Position numbers and translations under genes: made by a program | The notes under the pieces: generated by a model | Database searches by the model: none | The model's input: only the letters and a program-made list of their open reading frames with translations | Told to the model about the DNA's origin: nothing | In this document: in pieces, positions 51,190 to 55,804 of the stretch | Layout of the letters: each line of letters begins with the position of its first letter | Position numbering within the stretch: position 1 is the first letter of the stretch | NCBI GenBank assembly: GCA_001914955.1 | Contig: MNDM01000003.1 | Location: 5,653-61,456 of the forward strand | DNA from: Nitrospirae bacterium 13_2_20CM_2_62_8 | GTDB lineage: Bacteria > Nitrospirota > Nitrospiria > Nitrospirales > Nitrospiraceae | DNA length: 55,804 bases | Direction: 5' to 3'

Positions 51190-51283
51190 TGGTAGCGGGG
51201 TATGGGGGTAACGGGGTACAGGTGCTAAGACGGTGATGGGAACTCTCAACACTACCCCCATATCCCGTTATCCCTTACCCCTC
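51190..51283. repeat. GGGGTATGGGGGTAACGGGG-type inverted-repeat tract
   Basis: Left arm 51190-51219 (GTAGCGGGGTATGG and GGGTAACGGGGTA) pairs with right arm 51254-51283 (TACCCCCATATCCCG and TTATCCCTTACCCC). Occupies the gap between the ResB-CcsA gene and the TlpA-like gene. Unit unlike the others. Confidence 0.7.
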
Positions 51284-51288
51284 GCGTG

Positions 51289-53595
51289 TCATGCATACGC
51301 GTGCAGGCCGGACAGGAGAAAGTTCACACCCCAAAAACAAAAAACCACCATCAGGAACCCGAAAATCGAATAGATGGCCGCCCGCCGCCCTTCCCATCCC
51401 CTGGTCATGCGCGCATGGATGTACGCGCCGTAAATGAGCCAGACGATCAACGACCAGGTCTCCTTCGGATCCCAGCTCCAGTATCCACCCCACGCGTAGT
51501 TGGCCCACATGGCTCCCAGGATGACGCCGAACGCCAGCAGGGGGAACCCCACCATGATCGCCTTGTACCCCAGCTCGTCGATCGTCTCCAGGTCCGGAAA
51601 CGCCGCAAACACGCTGGACCGGCTGCCCCGCCGTTCGGCCCGTTCCTTCAGCAAGTACATGACCCCCAGCCCCCCGGCCATCGCAAAGGCGGCATAGCTG
51701 GTCAGCGTGACTGACACATGGATATAGATCCAATAGCTGTTCAGCGCCGGCACCAGCGGCTCCGCGGTCTGGTACCGGTACGGGAGCAGCGAGGCGGCTC
51801 CCATGGCGATAAAGCCGATCCCCACCACGAAGGCTCCGATCACCTTGATGCGGTACCGCAGCTCGAGCAGCACGTAGCCCAGAATGATCGCCCAGGAGAC
51901 GTACGCCATGGCCTCGAACTGGTTGGACCAGGGGGCGAACGTACCGCGAAGCTCCAGGCGCTCGTAGGCCCGGGTCACCAGCGCGAGGGTGTTGACCACC
52001 CACCCGAAGATCGTGACGATCGTGGCCACCTGGCCGATCTGCGTCGCCCAGGCGCCGTCGTCGTCTGCTACCCCCGACGCGGGATGGCCGGCCGCGGCCA
52101 GTTGGACGCCGGGCCGCTTCGCCAGGATGTACCCCACGTAGAGCGTCAATGCCGCGAGGTAGAGCCAAAACGTCATATCCTTGCGAAACTCCTTCTGGAA
52201 ATCAATCTGGCTCTTGTGGGTGTTGCCGCCGATGTGGACCGTCACCCCTCCCGCACCGGGGATCACCTTGGCCCACAGCCGCCGGTGGTAAATGAAGGAA
52301 GACAGCGTGATGCCCACCACGATCATGGTCGACCCCACCCACACGATGTTCACGCCGGGGTCCTTCGTGATCTGGAGGCCGGTGAATTTTTTAGGTTGGT
52401 AGCCGACCAGCTCGAACCGGTAGCGAGACCCCTGAATCTCGAACAGGTCCGGGTAATGGTAGAAGATCCACGGAGTGGCCTGGACCGCCCGCGCCCGCGG
52501 GGTCTTTTGTTCCGTGATCGCCAGCCGGATGGCCGGGTTCTCGTGCTCCACCGTTTTCGAATACACCACTTTCTCGGCGGAATTGAACCCGAAATCAGCC
52601 ACAAAGTCGGTCATGACCAGCTTGAGGCCCAGGCCGTCCACGGTCTTCTCTTTCTTCCATTCAAGGTCCACCGTCTTCAGGATCTTCTCCGTGGCCTTGT
52701 CCTTGATATGAATGCGGGCCACCTCCACCCGGTCCCACGCATCGCCGTAGCTGGATTGATAGAACCAGATGCCCTTGTGCACCAGCGGATCATTCACCGT
52801 GATCGTCTTCATGGTGACCGGCCGGCCCTGTTCAAGGACGGTCAGCGTGCTGTTGTACGACTTCACGGATCCATTGTCGTTGTAGTCGATCCAGAATTTG
52901 TTCACGTGGAGGTCAAAATTACCCTTCGGGATATGATAGGTCTGGCCCTCCAGGCAGACGCCGAATTCCTGGAACCCCCAATAGCTGCCGATGAGCCCGC
53001 CCAACACGATCACGGTGGCGCTGAGATGGGCCACGTGCGCGCCCACGCGTCCCATCACGCCCTTGGTCGCGTACAGCGTGGCCTCCTGGGCATCGTTCTT
53101 GGCCAGCACGCGATAGCCCTTCCCGACCAGCATTTCGGCGATCCCTTCCGCCACGCCCGCCTTGGAGCCGGCCACTGGGATCGCCGCGGTGTACTTCATG
53201 CCCTTGATGAACGGCAGCCCGATGTTCACCTTGTCCTGCTGCATCGAGCGCCAGATGGCCGGGAATCGTTGGTGGAAACAGGTGAGGGAGTTGATGCAGA
53301 GCAGGGCTAAGAGACTGGTGAACCACCAGGTGTGATAGACATCGATGAAGCCGAGGCGAACAAACCAGCGGTACGTCTCCTCGCCATACTCCTTGATGTA
53401 CACTTCGGGACGCTCGCCCTGCTGGATCACGGTCCCGATCGTGGCCGTGATCGCCAGGACGATGAACAGAAACATGGCCAGCTTGATCGAGGCGAAGAAC
53501 TGAACCAGTTCCGCCTTGACCTCTTCCCACCCGAGGCCCGGGGTAGATCCTCCGGTGGTGTCCCGCTCGACCAGGACCTCCGGTTTGCCACTCAT
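51289..53595 (-). CDS. ccsBA: Fused ResB-CcsA cytochrome c synthase (System II)
   Basis: 768 residues: ResB part (1-450; membrane helices near 35-55, 85-105, 185-205 and 420-440, with a large periplasmic domain between) and CcsA/ResC part (470-768) with the heme-binding tryptophan motif WGGYWSWDPKETWSLIVW at 702 and flanking His candidates. It exports heme and ligates it to CXXCH apocytochromes, which are abundant in the cluster at 3-15 kb. First gene of the maturation operon (ccsBA, tlpA, tlpA, ccdA). Confidence 0.95.
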   Translation of the reverse strand: MSGKPEVLVERDTTGGSTPGLGWEEVKAELVQFFASIKLAMFLFIVLAITATIGTVIQQGERPEVYIKEYGEETYRWFVRLGFIDVYHTWWFTSLLALLCINSLTCFHQRFPAIWRSMQQDKVNIGLPFIKGMKYTAAIPVAGSKAGVAEGIAEMLVGKGYRVLAKNDAQEATLYATKGVMGRVGAHVAHLSATVIVLGGLIGSYWGFQEFGVCLEGQTYHIPKGNFDLHVNKFWIDYNDNGSVKSYNSTLTVLEQGRPVTMKTITVNDPLVHKGIWFYQSSYGDAWDRVEVARIHIKDKATEKILKTVDLEWKKEKTVDGLGLKLVMTDFVADFGFNSAEKVVYSKTVEHENPAIRLAITEQKTPRARAVQATPWIFYHYPDLFEIQGSRYRFELVGYQPKKFTGLQITKDPGVNIVWVGSTMIVVGITLSSFIYHRRLWAKVIPGAGGVTVHIGGNTHKSQIDFQKEFRKDMTFWLYLAALTLYVGYILAKRPGVQLAAAGHPASGVADDDGAWATQIGQVATIVTIFGWVVNTLALVTRAYERLELRGTFAPWSNQFEAMAYVSWAIILGYVLLELRYRIKVIGAFVVGIGFIAMGAASLLPYRYQTAEPLVPALNSYWIYIHVSVTLTSYAAFAMAGGLGVMYLLKERAERRGSRSSVFAAFPDLETIDELGYKAIMVGFPLLAFGVILGAMWANYAWGGYWSWDPKETWSLIVWLIYGAYIHARMTRGWEGRRAAIYSIFGFLMVVFCFWGVNFLLSGLHAYA

Positions 53596-53949
53596 CGGCG
53601 CGCTGACCTCATGGGCCTTGCAACCTCTCGGGATCTCACCCTAAATCGGACAAACGGAACCGCGGCGTTCGGCGCCGCGACGTGAGGCCGGAACCAGCAA
53701 AAGAGCAAAGTATCTTACAGGCCGCGTCAGAGCAGTGTCAAGCAAACAGACCCTCAGCCGGGCGGCGCGATGATACGGATTTGTCATTGACAATTCAGCA
53801 CTTCTGGTTGTATGTAGAAGGGCCGAACCCATGCGGCTTGCATCCGTCGCCACGCTCTCCTGACCCATCCGGCGAAGGCGGATGGCGTTGCAGTTCCCAC
53901 CGCAAGAGGGCAGGCCCGCCAGCATCGAGACACGAGGGAAAGAGGGATC
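53596..53949. other. Divergent intergenic region (ccsBA / metK)
   Basis: 354 bases with no gene. It holds a GC hairpin CGCGGCG/CGCCGCG (53661-53679), the metK promoter candidate, and a leader of about 125 bases with the segment GATGGCGTTGCAG ... CCCGCCAGCATC that pairs at its ends. Confidence 0.5.
53787..53816 (+). promoter_or_regulatory. Candidate sigma-70 promoter of metK
   Basis: A consensus -35 box TTGACA (53787-53792) and a -10 box TATGTA (53811-53816) with an 18-base spacer. The transcript would have a leader of about 125 bases before the start codon at 53950. Confidence 0.55.
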
Positions 53950-55107
<1,158 letters not shown>

Positions 55108-55113
55108 CGGAGC

Positions 55114-55197
55114 AAGGCTAAGGTTCAGGTTAAGGGCGAGGCTCAGGCTTAGGGGAAGAGGTTGTGTCCGTGCTCAACCTCAACCTGAACCTGGGCC
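55114..55197. repeat. AGGTTG-type inverted-repeat tract (copy e)
   Basis: AAGGCTAAGGTTCAGGTTAAGG arm and CTCAACCTCAACCTGAACC arm, loop about 25 bases, starting 7 bases after the metK stop. May end or attenuate the metK transcript. Confidence 0.75.
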
Positions 55198-55240
55198 TTC
55201 TTTACACCGTCCCCTTTTTTTCTGGAATGTTGATGGCCAG

Positions 55241-55363
55241 CGAGCAGCTTCGCTAGCTAGTAGCGGGAAGCTTGTAGCTAATAGCTCGGAGCTACTCGCT
55301 ATTGGCTATTCGCTACCCGCTCTCGGCTATTTGCTACTCGCTATTCGCTATCAGCTATTCGCT
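55241..55363. repeat. AGCTATTCGC-type tract (copy 4, longest)
   Basis: More than ten degenerate units such as GCTAGTAGCGGGAAGC, GTAGCTAATAGCTC, GCTACTCGCTATTGGC, TATTCGCTATCAGC. The tract ends directly at the AAGGAGG Shine-Dalgarno of ahcY. The first part pairs with the second. Confidence 0.8.
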
Positions 55364-55365
55364 AA

Positions 55366-55804
<439 letters not shown>

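Overview
The window is GC-rich (roughly 60% by eye), densely coded and chromosomal. It looks like a member of the Nitrospirota, most likely a Nitrospira-type or related chemolithoautotroph. The reasons are a large gene cluster combining a Rieske/cytochrome b core with two cytochrome bd-oxidase-like (CydA-like) proteins and many c-type cytochromes but no CydB; a heme-binding subunit of the ethylbenzene-dehydrogenase/NxrC type; System II cytochrome c maturation (fused ResB-CcsA, CcdA, two TlpA/ResA proteins); and hopanoid genes. The taxon is inferred from gene content, not from a marker comparison.

Layout. 1-0.5 kb: tRNA-Thr(CGU) with a duplicated tRNA 3' fragment and hairpins. 0.5-3.1 kb: a degenerate caspase-like lipoprotein and a UbiA-family prenyltransferase. 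3.1-14.8 kb: eleven minus-strand genes for a membrane electron-transfer complex. 15.0-17.3 kb: a secreted Ig-like-fold protein, a small hypothetical and HpnH. 17.5-23.7 kb: an accessory segment with an IS110 remnant abutting a DUF2934 gene, a small exported protein, a five-gene set (HAD phosphatase, class III aminotransferase, alpha/beta hydrolase, beta-ketoacyl-ACP synthase, acyl carrier protein) and tRNA-Cys(GCA). 24.0-35.4 kb: ispG, dxs, outer-membrane proteins, an Mla-type lipid transporter, HpnG and squalene-hopene cyclase. 35.7-40.5 kb: smc and ispH. 41.3-45.6 kb: a PhoB/PhoR-like two-component system facing a PiT transporter and its DUF47 partner. 45.7-49.1 kb: FabH, BamD-like lipoprotein and a geranylgeranyl-reductase-family flavoprotein. 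49.2-53.6 kb: cytochrome c maturation. 54.0-55.8 kb: metK and the start of ahcY.

The genes fit together as follows. Dxs, IspG and IspH supply isoprenoid precursors; squalene-hopene cyclase, HpnH and HpnG make hopane and its adenosyl/ribosyl derivatives, with HpnH consuming SAM from MetK; the Mla-like genes probably move lipids between membranes. The maturation genes would supply the heme-attachment machinery needed by the six c-type hemes encoded at 3-15 kb.

Two non-coding features stand out. First, two diverged copies (23.8 and 40.8 kb) of one long nested hairpin keep conserved internal loops while the paired arms change in a compensatory way, which suggests an unrecognised structured RNA. 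Second, many intergenic gaps are filled with inverted-repeat tracts built from short degenerate tandem units (several unrelated unit families), placed directly at stop codons or directly against start codons that lack a Shine-Dalgarno sequence.
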